Source: CAWKEY01 sp963696315
GTDB lineage: Bacteria > Pseudomonadota > Gammaproteobacteria > Methylococcales > Methylomonadaceae
DNA length: 64,000 bases
Direction of reading: 5' to 3'
Assembly (NCBI GenBank): GCA_963696315.1
Contig: CAVOJU010000028.1
Coordinates: forward strand, 15,956-79,955
Under the pieces are notes generated by a model. The model did not search any database. It saw only the letters and a program-made list of their open reading frames with translations, and had not been told where the DNA came from. Shown one piece after another: positions 19,598-29,837 of this stretch. Numbering within the stretch: position 1 is the first letter of the stretch; each line of letters opens with the position of its first letter. Position numbers and translations under genes: made by a program.

Positions 19598-20562
19598 ATG
19601 TTTACACCAGGGCCAGAGGCTTCCAGGCACGTTAAATAATGCCGACGACCGCGGTCAGGCCCCAGCTTGCATCCCGGCAGCAGCATGCCATAGCGCCAGC
19701 CCGCCTGTTCGGCATCAATAACCCAACGGCAAAGCTGGCTGATACGCTCTTCAGCATTGCCAGGACTGTTATCGTAATCCAGCCATAACTCCGTGCCGGC
19801 CGCATCGCCGGCGTACTGCTTGCTGAGCAGACCCTGGCCTTTGGCATAGGCCTTCCAATGAATCTGCCGTAGCGAATCGCCGTCTTGATAGGCACGAACG
19901 CCGTTGAAATCATCGCGGCCCGACCGATCGCTGCGGCGTTGCCCGGTTTGTTGCAGCCCACTCCCCTCCGGCAAAGGTAATGACAAAGCGCTGGGTTTGG
20001 GGTAAACCAGTACTTTGCTGGTAAACCTGAGCGGCGACCAGACACTAAACAAGCCTAAAGGGTAAGTGCTGTCCAAGGTTACGGTAGGCATGATCTGCCA
20101 GCCCCTTTTGCGTGCGCGTGCGGACAGCGTTAGCGTCTTGCTGGCATGAGCATCCAGGCTAAAGTCGTGCCCGGCAGCCTCCAGGGTTGCGCGTAATCCC
20201 GCCCGCGGCTGAGGGCCTGGATTGCTTACCGTCAGCACAAACCCGGCTGCTTCACCGGCAAACACCGGCTGCAAAGAGCCAGCCTGCACAACAAGACCAG
20301 CCAACGCTGTGTAGGTATGCAACAGCGTCACGAAAAAGATACTGCTGAGCAGGAAAGCCAACAGGTATACCAGATTGTTGTTGTAGATAAAGGCTATCAA
20401 CAGCAACAACAGAATCGTCAGCACCATGCCCATGCCGCGGTACGTGGGCACGATAAACACCCGGCGATGGCTTAATTGCACCGGACCGCTGACCGGCGCC
20501 TCGGCTTCAAAAAAACGGCTGAGCTTGAAGCGTTGTTCAAAAGTGAGCGTTGTGCTGGCCAT
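19540..20562 (-). CDS. DUF58 domain protein
   Basis: 340-residue protein with two N-terminal membrane helices, a beta-rich middle and the DUF58 core (RSDRSGRDDFNGVRAYQDGD, LRQIHWKAYAKG, ELWLDYD). These proteins accompany MoxR ATPases and transglutaminases in a probable envelope-related chaperone system whose exact role is unsettled. The last ~25 codons look wrong: one extra T near 19610 would restore CLEALALV and a stop at 19602, just before the tgpA start, so the C-terminus as read is probably a frameshift product. Confidence 0.82.
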   Translation of the reverse strand: MASTTLTFEQRFKLSRFFEAEAPVSGPVQLSHRRVFIVPTYRGMGMVLTILLLLLIAFIYNNNLVYLLAFLLSSIFFVTLLHTYTALAGLVVQAGSLQPVFAGEAAGFVLTVSNPGPQPRAGLRATLEAAGHDFSLDAHASKTLTLSARARKRGWQIMPTVTLDSTYPLGLFSVWSPLRFTSKVLVYPKPSALSLPLPEGSGLQQTGQRRSDRSGRDDFNGVRAYQDGDSLRQIHWKAYAKGQGLLSKQYAGDAAGTELWLDYDNSPGNAEERISQLCRWVIDAEQAGWRYGMLLPGCKLGPDRGRRHYLTCLEASGPGVNICKLFWMHALCCGCCPPWA

Positions 20563-20590
20563 ATTAAGCTGCTATCAAATTAATTCATAT

Positions 20591-20612
20591 GAGGGAGGGG
20601 CTTTAGCCGCGA
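20591..20612 (+). repeat. REP-like half site
   Basis: GAGGGAGGGGCTTTAGCCGC, followed by GACC, matches one arm of the inverted repeat at 21970-22030 and the copy at 21595. It lies in the gap between the DUF58 and MoxR genes. Confidence 0.6.
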
Positions 20613-20656
20613 CCATCATTCAACCGGCCAATCATATACCTGCAAAAGCCGATAGC

Positions 20657-21562
20657 TCATATCACCGCTACAGAATTCAAAATCGGCGCCACAATTGCTT
20701 CCGAATCGCCGATGCCGGAACGAATGCGGTGCCCGGCGACTGCGGGTAAAACCGCCTGCACATCTTCAGGGATAACCGCATCGCGCCCGGCCATCAAGGC
20801 CCAGGCCCTGGCGGCCGTCAGCAGGGCCAAACCGGCGCGCGGCGACAAGCCGGAATCATATTGGCCGGATTGCCGGGTAAAAGCAATGATGGCCTGCACA
20901 TAATCCAGCAGGGCCGCTGACACATAGATCTTGCCGACCGCCTGCTGCAAAGCCTGCAACTGCTCAACCGGCATGTGCACGGGCAAATCATCCAGCAACT
21001 CATAACGCGAACGCCCGGACAGCAGCTCGCGTTCGGCGCGGTGATCGGGATAACCCAACTCAATGCGCATCAAAAACCGGTCCAACTGCGACTCCGGCAA
21101 CGGAAAAGTGCCCACATGGCAAGAGGGATTTTGCGTGGCAATCACAAAAAAAGGCTCCGGTAGTTTGTAGGTATGCCCATCCACCGTCACCTGCCTTTCC
21201 TCCATCGCCTCCAGCAATGCGCTTTGTGCCTTGGGCGTCGCGCGATTGATCTCATCAGCCAGGATCATTTGCTTGAAAATCGGCCCCAGATGAAATGTAA
21301 ACTGCCGCTGCTCGACCACAAATATCGAAGAACCGATGATGTCGGCCGGCAACAAGTCGCTGGTAAACTGAATGCGCTGGTAATCCATGCCGAACAACTT
21401 CGCCAGACTGTGCGATAGTGTGGTTTTACCCACGCCCGGCATATCTTCTATCAACAAATGCCCCTTTGCCAGCAAACAACAAACCGCCAGACGGATTTGC
21501 CGGTCTTTGCCCAGAATGATTTGATTGGCTGCAGCCAGCAGATTGTTTAAGCTGTTATCCAT
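20657..21562 (-). CDS. MoxR-family AAA+ ATPase
   Basis: 301-residue AAA+ protein. Walker A is GVGKTTLSHSLAK (near residue 44), Walker B is ILADEINRA, sensor 1 is ATQNP, and the C-terminal lid contains LSPRAGLALLTAARAWAL. Family members act as chaperone-like ATPases with partners such as DUF58 proteins to mature or activate envelope or metal enzymes. It is the first large gene of the minus-strand MoxR-DUF58-TgpA set. Confidence 0.92.
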   Translation of the reverse strand: MDNSLNNLLAAANQIILGKDRQIRLAVCCLLAKGHLLIEDMPGVGKTTLSHSLAKLFGMDYQRIQFTSDLLPADIIGSSIFVVEQRQFTFHLGPIFKQMILADEINRATPKAQSALLEAMEERQVTVDGHTYKLPEPFFVIATQNPSCHVGTFPLPESQLDRFLMRIELGYPDHRAERELLSGRSRYELLDDLPVHMPVEQLQALQQAVGKIYVSAALLDYVQAIIAFTRQSGQYDSGLSPRAGLALLTAARAWALMAGRDAVIPEDVQAVLPAVAGHRIRSGIGDSEAIVAPILNSVAVI

Positions 21563-21594
21563 TGAATTTAATCCGTAAAGGTATAAATATTCAT

Positions 21595-21622
21595 CTACGT
21601 AGGAGGGGCTTTAGCAGCGACG
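21595..21622 (+). repeat. REP-like half site
   Basis: CTACGTAGGAGGGGCTTTAG, then CAGCGACGG, is another copy of the GGAGGGGCTTTAGCCGCGA repeat, with one C-to-A change in the core. Confidence 0.6.
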
Positions 21623-21633
21623 GCAACCGAGTT

Positions 21634-21819
21634 TTAGGGCATTGCTGACTTAACCGTTTGCAGGGTGGCTTCGCTTGTTTGGTTCATTCCGGTCTTGCCG
21701 TTGCCACTGACATGGGGCATCCCAAGCCCGGCCAGGACCATCAGCACCAGCAAGAACGCCGAAATTTCCAGCAGCGTCTTGCCGTGTTGCAAGGTTTTAG
21801 AGCGTCGTCTGTGTGTCAT
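21634..21819 (-). CDS. small single-pass membrane protein, unknown
   Basis: 61 residues: a basic start (MTHRRRSKTLQHGKTLLEIS), one hydrophobic segment (AFLLVLMVLAGLGM) and a short polar tail. AGGTGAGCT directly precedes the ATG, giving a good ribosome site. The layout recalls a pilin-like leader (basic, Glu, hydrophobic helix), but no known family is recognised. It could be a short gene upstream of moxR or chance. Confidence 0.45.
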   Translation of the reverse strand: MTHRRRSKTLQHGKTLLEISAFLLVLMVLAGLGMPHVSGNGKTGMNQTSEATLQTVKSAMP

Positions 21820-21969
21820 AGCTCACCTGTCTTAATGTTGTAATTTTCACCATACAATCTAAACATGCCCTGCGCACAGCTAAAGGGCGCGCGCAGGGCA
21901 AAAGCAATATCCCTAACGTCATCCGGTTGACCTCATACTGCAGCGGCATCGGGAGACCCATCTTTCCTT

Positions 21970-22030
21970 GGCAGGAGAAGCTTTAGCCGCGACGGCCAGC
22001 TAGCGAAAGCCGCGGCTAAAGCCCCTCCTA
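21970..22030. repeat. REP element, full inverted pair
   Basis: GCAGGAGAAGCTTTAGCCGC and the inverted CGCGGCTAAAGCCCCTCCTA form a ~20-bp imperfect palindrome separated by ~20 bases. It is the complete form of the element whose single arms occur at 20591 and 21595. The surrounding 21820-22359 stretch has no gene; a second short hairpin (TTGTCC...GGACAA) lies near 22090-22120. Confidence 0.75.
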
Positions 22031-22359
22031 GAATCTCAGGCAGGTTCGGATGTAACAGGGTACAACAGAAAGTCTAGTTTACTTTTTTTGATTGTCCCCT
22101 TCGACTGCGCTAAGGACAATCTCTGCGCTAGTTGGAATTTCCGTTTAGCAGTTGATTATCGGCAGGGCTTAGCGTAATTCAGAGCCGGAATTTATTGATG
22201 ACGAATCACGAACGGTGGTGGATGTGAGATTCGCACCAGTTTGGATAAGCAGTTTCATGAGGACTGTTATTGATGTCAGCAGTATAGCCGCCTAAAGTCC
22301 TGGGATTTGTCCTACATGCTATAATTTTATCATTAGCAAACGTGAATACCATTAGAGCC

Positions 22360-25338
22360 ATGCCTACTAACAAGTTCACAGTTCCAAGCACTTTAACTGT
22401 GTGGCTAAAGCAACTCGGTATTGCAGCGCTCTACATACTGTTCGGCTTTGTCATTCACTACAATTTCACCAGCCAAGGCATTGTCAGCGCGGTCTGGCCT
22501 GGTAGCGGCTTGGCTCTGGCGGTGCTACTCATTGGTGGCAGACGTTATTTGTGGGGAGTGTTCCTCGGCGCGCTGCTGACTAACGCAGTAATCATCGATT
22601 CATTTGTTTGGGTTATAGCCGCCACATTGGCAAGCATACTTGAAGTTCTGTTGGGTGTTTGGCTGCTCACGCGCAATAATAAATTTTCATCATCACTGAA
22701 CACACTATCAAACTTCCTGCGGTTAATTGCATTTGGTGGGGGGGTTGCCAGCATCATCGGCGCCATCATTGGCGCATTGGCTTTATTACTCGCAGGCTTC
22801 ATTATACCTGCCGATTATTTTAGGAACGTATTGCATTGGTGGATAGGTGATACCCTCGGCGTTGTGCTGGTCACGCCTTTTATATTGGCTTGGTGGCAGG
22901 CAAAGTCGGAGCTACTCACAGGCAAGCAACTACTTGAAGTAGTGCTGCTAGTTGGGACAACGTTTATTGCTGGACAAATCGTTTTCCTTGGCTGGTTCAA
23001 CGAAAGCTTACTCGTTGTACCCAAAGCTTTCGTGATGTTCTTGTTTATAACTTGCGTTGCAATAAGGCTTGGTATCCGTTCCACAACATTTGCCTTGAAT
23101 ATGATAGCAATTCAGGCTTTATCAGGCGCATATCTGAAAGTCGGCTATTTTGCCAATGAAACTGTCATGACTGGGCTCCATAATTACGGGTTTTTCATAC
23201 TAATTCTATCCGTGGTCGGGATGACTTTGACTACCTATGTCAATGAATTCAAGCAGAAAGAGCTTAGTCTGCGAGAGAGCGAAAACCACTTGCGCCTAAG
23301 CCAGATAAATGGCGGCATTGGCACCTGGGAAGCTGATCTGATCGCCAATAAACAGAAGTGGTCAGAGAATTGTGTCTCCTTACTTGGATTTCCTAGCCTG
23401 ACTGAGCCAAGATGGGAGGATTTTCTGGCAGCGGTGCATCCAGAAGACCGTCAAAAGGTAATTGATGCAAGACAGTCGCATAATGAGCGCGGTACAAAAT
23501 ACGAAGTGGAATATCGTATTGTAGCAAATGGAGACACCCGATGGATGCGTTCCGCTGGGCAATTAGAGCGTAACGCAGATGGAAAGATCACCTTAGTACG
23601 GGGAATCGTGCAGGATATCACCGAACGTAAGCAGACAGAGGAGACGTTGCGCGAAAGCGAAGAATTACTCAGAGAATCGCAGATTATTGCGGGCTTGGGC
23701 AGTTATGTTCTGGATATTCCCGGCGGGTTGTGGAAAAGCTCGGAAATGCTTGATAGGTTGTTTGGAATAGACAAAACCTACGAGCGCTCTGTGGAGGGAT
23801 GGTTGGCTCTGATCTCTCCCGACGACCGCACGATGATGGACGACTACTTTAGAAACGAAGTTCTTGGCCAAGGCAAGGACTTCAATATGGAATACCGTAT
23901 CAAGCGTCTCAACGACCAAGCCGAGCGCTGGGTACATGGATTAGGTAAACTGGAATTTGATGCCCAAGGGCGGCCCCTGAAAATGCACGGCACGATTCAA
24001 GACATCTCCGTAAGCAAGGCGGCCGCAGATGAAATTGAACGTCTGGCCTTCTACGACCCCCTCACCGGCCTGCCTAACCGGCGGCTTCTTTGGGATCGGT
24101 TAAAATTGGCATTGGCTTCAAGTCATCGTAGTGCCCGAAAAGGTGCACTGCTGTTTATTGACATGGACAATTTTAAGGTGCTGAACGACACCCTTGGCCA
24201 TGACAAGGGTGATTTGCTGCTAAAACAGGTTGCGCAACGTCTTGAGTCATGTATGCGTGAAGGCGACACAGTTGCACGTTTGGGCGGTGATGAATTTGTG
24301 GTGATGCTGGAAGACTTGAGTGAACACGCCCTTGACGCCGCAGCACAGACTGAAATGATTGGCAATAAAATTTTGACCGCCCTCAATCAGCCTTACCAGC
24401 TTGCCATGCACGAATGCCACAGCACCCCCAGCATCGGCGCTACCTTGTTCAACAGTCATGAGCAATCCATAGACGAGCTGCTGAAGCAGGCGGATATTGC
24501 CATGTATCAAGCAAAGAGCTCAGGCCGTAATACTCTGCGCTTTTTTGATCCGCAGATGCAGGCCAGTATTTCTGCCCGGGTCGCATTGGAAGCGGATTTG
24601 CGCTTGGCATTGGCAGAAAACCAGTTCAAGCTCTATTACCAGCCACAAGTTTGCCACAACCGCCAAGTCATAGGCGCTGAAGTATTAATCCGCTGGCAAC
24701 ATCCACTGCGTGGCTTGGTTTCACCAGAGTATTTCATACCGCTGGCCGAGGAAACCGGATTGATATTGCATATTGGCCAATGGGTTTTGGAGACAGCTTG
24801 CGCCCAAATCAAAATCTGGGAAGGCAGTGTACATAACCGTCATTTGCAACTTGCTGTCAACGTCAGTGCTCGACAGTTCCGTCAGGTTAATTTCGTCGAG
24901 GAAGTGACCCATGCACTGCAACGAAACGCTATCAACCCGGACAGACTGAAGCTGGAACTCACTGAAAGTTTGGTGCTTGATGATATTCACGATTCAGTCC
25001 GGAAGATGAATGCACTCCGTGAAGTCGGCGTGCATTTTTCTATGGATGACTTTGGCACAGGGTATTCATCATTGGCCTACCTGACACAACTGCCACTTGA
25101 CCAACTCAAGATTGATCGGTCCTTCATCCATAACATCGGTCTAAAAACCACTGATGCGGTGATCGTGCAAACCATCATTGGCATGGCCAATAATTTAGGC
25201 ATGGAAGTCATCGCTGAGGGCGTTGAGACCGAAGCACAACGCATCTTCCTGGAACAGCATGGCTGTCAGGTCTGTCAGGGTTATCTGTTCAGTCAGCCGA
25301 TCCCAATTGAGCAGTTTGAATCGATACAAAAGCATTGA
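22360..25338 (+). CDS. MASE1-PAS-PAS-GGDEF-EAL cyclic-di-GMP protein
   Basis: 992-residue membrane-bound signalling protein. The N-terminal ~300 residues are a MASE1 sensor with 8-9 helices (AVWPGSGLALAVLLIGGRRY is typical). Two PAS/PAC modules follow (EYRIVANGDTRWMRSAGQ; EYRIKRLNDQAERWVHG). The cyclase domain has FYDPLTGLPNRRLLWDRL and an intact GGDEF. The phosphodiesterase domain has EVL in place of EAL (GAEVLIRWQHP), then LTESLVLDD, MDDFGTGYSSLAYL and EGVET. Both activities may be possible. ATG 22360 is preferred over GTG 22342. It is monocistronic in an REP-flanked region. Confidence 0.92.
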   Translation: MPTNKFTVPSTLTVWLKQLGIAALYILFGFVIHYNFTSQGIVSAVWPGSGLALAVLLIGGRRYLWGVFLGALLTNAVIIDSFVWVIAATLASILEVLLGVWLLTRNNKFSSSLNTLSNFLRLIAFGGGVASIIGAIIGALALLLAGFIIPADYFRNVLHWWIGDTLGVVLVTPFILAWWQAKSELLTGKQLLEVVLLVGTTFIAGQIVFLGWFNESLLVVPKAFVMFLFITCVAIRLGIRSTTFALNMIAIQALSGAYLKVGYFANETVMTGLHNYGFFILILSVVGMTLTTYVNEFKQKELSLRESENHLRLSQINGGIGTWEADLIANKQKWSENCVSLLGFPSLTEPRWEDFLAAVHPEDRQKVIDARQSHNERGTKYEVEYRIVANGDTRWMRSAGQLERNADGKITLVRGIVQDITERKQTEETLRESEELLRESQIIAGLGSYVLDIPGGLWKSSEMLDRLFGIDKTYERSVEGWLALISPDDRTMMDDYFRNEVLGQGKDFNMEYRIKRLNDQAERWVHGLGKLEFDAQGRPLKMHGTIQDISVSKAAADEIERLAFYDPLTGLPNRRLLWDRLKLALASSHRSARKGALLFIDMDNFKVLNDTLGHDKGDLLLKQVAQRLESCMREGDTVARLGGDEFVVMLEDLSEHALDAAAQTEMIGNKILTALNQPYQLAMHECHSTPSIGATLFNSHEQSIDELLKQADIAMYQAKSSGRNTLRFFDPQMQASISARVALEADLRLALAENQFKLYYQPQVCHNRQVIGAEVLIRWQHPLRGLVSPEYFIPLAEETGLILHIGQWVLETACAQIKIWEGSVHNRHLQLAVNVSARQFRQVNFVEEVTHALQRNAINPDRLKLELTESLVLDDIHDSVRKMNALREVGVHFSMDDFGTGYSSLAYLTQLPLDQLKIDRSFIHNIGLKTTDAVIVQTIIGMANNLGMEVIAEGVETEAQRIFLEQHGCQVCQGYLFSQPIPIEQFESIQKH

Positions 25339-26043
25339 TGATCGCCTTTTTATCGGCGGTAATCAGTTGTTTGAAGTGGTTTTGTTGTCATGAGTATTTC
25401 TCCCGTTGGGGTGCTAAAAACAAAAAGGCCCAAGGGAAGCATTGTGGACATTTGTCTCTCTATTGTTTCTAACATGCTGCAATGTATAAAGCTTCCAATT
25501 TTTTTACACTGTCTGCTCTTTTGTCCAATTACGCTTGTATCGGATAACCACTTTAGATTTTTCTTTAGCAGGCTGGACTATTTTGGGGGGGATAACTTGA
25601 AGTTGCGCTTGAAAATAAGCGCTGTAATTGCTAGATGGGATCATGCGTCTCTTTTTTTGAATATTGGATAGTATTGCGATAAATAGGGTTAAAGCTTGTT
25701 AATGCGGTCTTCAATGAAACCAATTATGGTACCTTAACAAGGCTGGTAAATTTGAAAATTACTAAATGAAGAACAGAACGAGGAACTACAAAAGAAACAT
25801 CGAGTTGGTAAACAAAGTGAAATCATATTTTTCTAGCTGGTTCGATTATAGGCCCATTACGAGGCTTGTCAACCTTATGAACATTGGGTCAGTGGAAGTC
25901 AATTTTGTACTGAAAAATGTCCGGCCAATGTTCATGGAGCGGCAGTAAAAACCAACTGGAACTATCGCAAATTATCATAACCTTATTTGACAACCCACAA
26001 TGAACAGCCAATCTGACAAACGGTCAAATTAAGCAAAACCGGC
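25339..26043. other. gene-poor region with possible IS remnants
   Basis: No confident gene. A 60-residue open frame at 25766-25948 (MKNRTRNYKRNIELVNKVKS onwards) is unrecognised. At about 25975-25995, CATAACCTTATTTGACAACC then C resembles an outward IS1595-group terminal repeat pointing right, suggesting a lone insertion-sequence end next to the transposase relic that starts at 26044. Confidence 0.4.
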
Positions 26044-27002
26044 ACATCAAAAAACAGAGTTCAATTTCAAAATGGCTTTAGTCTGAGTTAGCTTATGAAG
26101 GATTATGGGACGGAAGCACAATGCCGACAAGCCTTGTTTCAGTGGCGCTGGCCGCAAGGTTATGTCTGTCCTGAATGTGGCGGGTCAAGCCACTGCACCC
26201 TGAAAACGCGGGCGGTTTATCAGTGCAACCGCTGTCATCATCAGCACTCCCTCATTAGCGGCACCATTTTTTCTGCGACGAAGCTCCCGTTGACCACCTG
26301 GTTTCTGGCGATCCACTGGCCTACACAGGCCAAAACCAGACTCTCGGCGCTGTCATTGCGCCGCCAATTGGGTGTTTCCTGCAACACCGCCTGGAGTATC
26401 AAACAGAAACTGATGCAGGTCATGAAGGAACGCGATGATAGTAAGCCGCTCTCCGGCATCATCCAACTGGATGACGTCTATTGGGGTGGTGAACACCGGG
26501 GCGGTAAACGGGGTCGAGGCTCACCCAACAAAACCCCTTTTGTGGCGGCTGTGTCAGTCAACGAAAAGGGGCGCCCGATTGCCATGAATATGAATGTAGT
26601 CAACGGTTTCCGCGCTCCAAAGAGATCGCCAAGTGGGCCAAGCGCCATCTTAGCACCGGTAGCATCGTGGTCTCGGATGGACTTCCCTGCTTTGCCGCGG
26701 TTACCGCCGCAGGATGCTTGCACACCGGCATTGTCACCGGCGGTGGCCCTGACTGTGTCTCACTGGAAGCCTTTACGTGGGTCAACACGATGATAAGCAA
26801 TGTCAAAAGGTCGATTAACGGCACGTATCACGCGATTAAGCACAAACATCTTCCCCGCTATTTGGCAGAGTTTTGTTATCGCTTCAATCGGCGGTTTGTT
26901 CTTGAGGATATGTTGCCCCGCCTCTGTTACGTTGCGGTCAGAACTCCACCTATGCCTATGCGGTTGCTGAAAATGGCTGAGGAATATGGGGTAATCAGGT
27001 AA
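26044..27002 (+). pseudogene. IS1595-family transposase, decayed
   Basis: Zinc-ribbon plus DDE transposase. From 26047 the frame reads SKNRVQFQNGFSLS, then TAG where a Glu codon is expected, then LMKDYGTEAQCRQAL; the expected start codon before it is ACA. CPECGG...CNRCHHQ is the zinc ribbon and LDDVYWGGEHRGGKRGRG is the catalytic Asp region. Near 26610 a two-base insertion shifts the frame; the rest (KEIAKWAKRHLSTGSIVVSD to LLKMAEEYGVIR) is intact in frame 3. Three lesions make it inactive. Terminal repeats are uncertain: TCAAATTAAGCAAAACCGG near 26032 and an inverted partner near 27015-27040 are candidates. Confidence 0.85.
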
Positions 27003-27179
27003 ATCTTTGTCGCCCCGGCCTAAGCAAATTTCAATGGCACATCATGAATCAAACCCGCACCCGTAAGGCTGAGATTCGGACTCGAAGCGTCATGTTTGGC
27101 AGTTATTTGAATGAAGCTTTTAAGCGCCGTTAAATCTAATAAATCAAATGGACTCCAGCGACAAACAGCTTACCGGGGG

Positions 27180-29271
27180 TTACCAGTGCAAGGCTCTCAG
27201 GCGAGAGAACTTTTTCCTTTGATGTTCGTGCATGCGAATCATAACGTTCACCAGCGCTTCAATGGCATCGAGTATATAAGGGCCTTTATTCAGCATAACG
27301 CATTCCGCCATGGCCGCATCGGTAAACTCGGGCCTGGATCGGGTGCCTTTTTTGGCGATGGATTCAAGTACCTGGGTTGCCCAGATGACAGGGACATGAG
27401 CGGCTTCACATAACCACAGGAGCTCTTCCTGAATTTCTGCAAGTCTGGCACTGCCTAATTCCACGGATAAATCACCTCTGGCAATCATGATACCGAGGTT
27501 ATGTCGGCCGATAGTTCCCAATATAATATCCGGCAGGTTTTTTACCGCACGGTTGGTTTCGATTTTAGCAATAATGGGTAGTTCTGACGCGTTCCGTTTA
27601 GCCAATTCGGACATCAAATACTCCATATCCGCCAGCGTTTCAACAAATGAAAAACCGACCAAATCGGCATGCGCACACACAAAGTCCAGATCGTTTAAAT
27701 CTTTCTGATTACCCATCAAACTCAGCCGAGATACAGCACCATGAGTCACCTATAAAATCAATCGGTTACAAGAACGAGCATGTCTTGCATCTTCCAAAGG
27801 CAACAAGTCACCCCACTTTGTAAACATTATTATTGCTGTACCCCTTGTTTGTTAGGTCAACAGCCTGCAGTTGGGCTTGTCAGGTGAAAATCATGGGTAA
27901 TCAGGTAAATCTTTCTGAGTGAGCGGTGGCAAATTAAAATTGGCTCCCGGAAAATTGATACCTTTGTCACTTTGTATACGAACGCCATTGGCTTTTGCCT
28001 TGGTTACACGTAATAACGCGCCCTGCCCGGTCACTGCTTCAACGATTGCCCCCAGTTTGCCATCATCAATCCAGACCGGTTGACCTGGTTCAAGTTTTTC
28101 TATTAACGATGTAAGCGTACAACCAATTTGAGCAGGATGAATCAGGCCCTGCTCATCATATTCAGCGGGTTTGCCGTCGACATTCCCGGGTGTTAACAAC
28201 AGCAACTGATTTTTAAATACACGAATATCCAGAGGCTCGCCTGCAAATCCCCCCAACGTAAACTCTTCAGCTGATTTGGATTTTTCTGTCTGTTGATGTG
28301 TTGTAAGTGTTAATGTGCAACCTGGAACAAGATAAGCCGATTTTTCACAACTCACCAGCCAATCCGTGCCGGAAAGCGCTTTTTCTACTTTCAAGTAACG
28401 CTGTTTGTTCTGACTGGCAATAAACCCCAAGTAAATGCCAGGCGCAAGTTTCTGATGCAGCGGTTCTGGGATGGCCACCCTGAATAATGAACTATCAACA
28501 GACGGGCTTTCAGGGTCGGCAGTTAAAATCAGATAGCCTGGAGTTATGACCTTGCCCACCCGATCTTTTTGCACACGAATGTGATGAATCGAAGGCCCCA
28601 GGGCAATGGGACCGGTGCGAATCTTGTGCCCGGCAAGATCCATAAGAATTCGGCAGGAACGGCCCATTTCTGTTTCGGCACGACGGACATTTTCTATCAT
28701 TCCCTGCCAGATAACCGGATCATCGTGGGCACAATTGATGCGGGCACACGTCATGCCCTTCTCAAGCAATGAACTTACCAGCGTATAATTCCAGGCGGCT
28801 TCTGTGGCCAAGGTAACCATCACATGCGCTTTACCATGCTCAACGTGCTCATGAAAAGGGCCCAAACAACTCAATAGTATGCTGTTCCAGCAATTGCTTA
28901 CCTCGATTAAAGCCGTATTCGCTGGGGCTTTTTTCACCGGGCAGATAGTGTTTGTCTGTTGCCCGTTTCAATACATCTATCAATGAATCCAACGTCGATA
29001 CTACCGATGCTTCTGCTCTGCCCAGCGAAGATAAACCGGCCTGAGCCAGGCGATCCTGTAAATGACGCAAATCAAATTGCCGCATGGCAAGATAATGCGC
29101 AAGATTAAAGGCGCTTTTTGAAAAATTTCCGTAATGATAATTGCCCTGGAATTTTTGCAGGCGCTGATTGGCATTGATTTCAATTTTTTGGCGCAACTCG
29201 ACGACCTCTGCAAGAATTTGTTTCAGAACATCTTCGTAGGGGTCTTGATTGGATCTATTTGTGACTACCAT
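27180..29271 (-). pseudogene. atypical long pyruvate kinase, split by insertion and frameshift
   Basis: Catalyses PEP + ADP to pyruvate + ATP. The N-terminal extension (from ATG 29271) ends in an extra T near 28858: removing it joins ELFGPF to HEHVEHGKAHVMVTLATEAA. The barrel continues (CARINCAHDD, DLAGHKIRTG, KGINFPGANFNLPPLTQKDL) and then meets the insertion at 27705-27905. It resumes as NDLDFVCAHADLVGFSFVE, IIAKIETNRAV, IMIARGDLSVELG and VIWATQVLESIAKKGTRSR. The active-site lysine and substrate loop are present. The normal C-terminal regulatory domain is absent; such long pyruvate kinase-like proteins occur in several gammaproteobacteria. Confidence 0.85.
27705..27905. mobile_element. MITE-like insertion in pyruvate kinase gene
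   Basis: About 201 bp without a gene, bounded by CTGATTACCCAT and its inverse ATGGGTAATCAGG. The 9-bp TAAATCTTT occurs immediately outside both ends (27696-27704, 27906-27914), a target-site duplication; deleting the element plus one copy restores the pyruvate kinase frame (TQKDL-NDLDF). The right boundary sequence GGGTAATCAGGTAAATCTTT also occurs at 26989-27008 at the end of the IS1595-type transposase, which suggests a shared origin. Confidence 0.8.
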
Positions 29272-29337
29272 TTGACCAGTCTGTATTACAAAACAACTTT
29301 ATTTGTTAACTGTTCAGCATGGGGAGCCATCCGTGGG

Positions 29338-29445
29338 AACAACACCCACGTCGTGATTTGAAGCCGTCGAGCGCAATTTGGACGGCGCTCTCACAGTGAA
29401 TCTTGCCACTTCAGAGCAGCTCCGCTCCAAACGCAACATGCCTGA
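29338..29445. repeat. REP-like repeat, second family
   Basis: CGTCGTGATTTGAAGCCGTC followed by a degenerate inverted arm and CAACATGCCTGATAGG resembles the repeat at 40511-40620. The enclosing gap 29272-29837 holds no gene; it carries this repeat and the promoter of the downstream polyamine genes, of which I see no clear boxes. Confidence 0.5.
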
Positions 29446-29837
29446 TAGGCTGAATAGTTACTTTATTTGCAAGTATTCCCTTCATACCTACCCGCTTTGT
29501 AAAAAGAGGAAGCAATGAGGTTGATACTTACCTCTTTCGAGCGTACCAAAGAAATGTGAAAGTTTTGTGAAAAAAAGTGATTTAGGCAAAATAATTATTT
29601 GCCTTATTATTTTTACTGATTACTAAGAATCTTCAACCGAACCGTAATTCCTGCACTGTTCTGTTGTTTCGGCATCGACTCCCGGAATCCTGACGCCAAG
29701 GATGGTTTGCGTGGTTTAAATTCATATACTCTGGATACCTTCGGCCCCGTCAGTAATGGAATTCCACTGGAATTGACAAAATCTAGCAATGATTTTATGC
29801 TTCCGGCACCTTATCGCTTTTCTGCGAGTTCCCAAAA

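Noticed and set aside
25390..25671. 93-codon frame after the GGDEF/EAL gene
   Set aside because: AT-rich, no ribosome site, no recognisable composition or motif.
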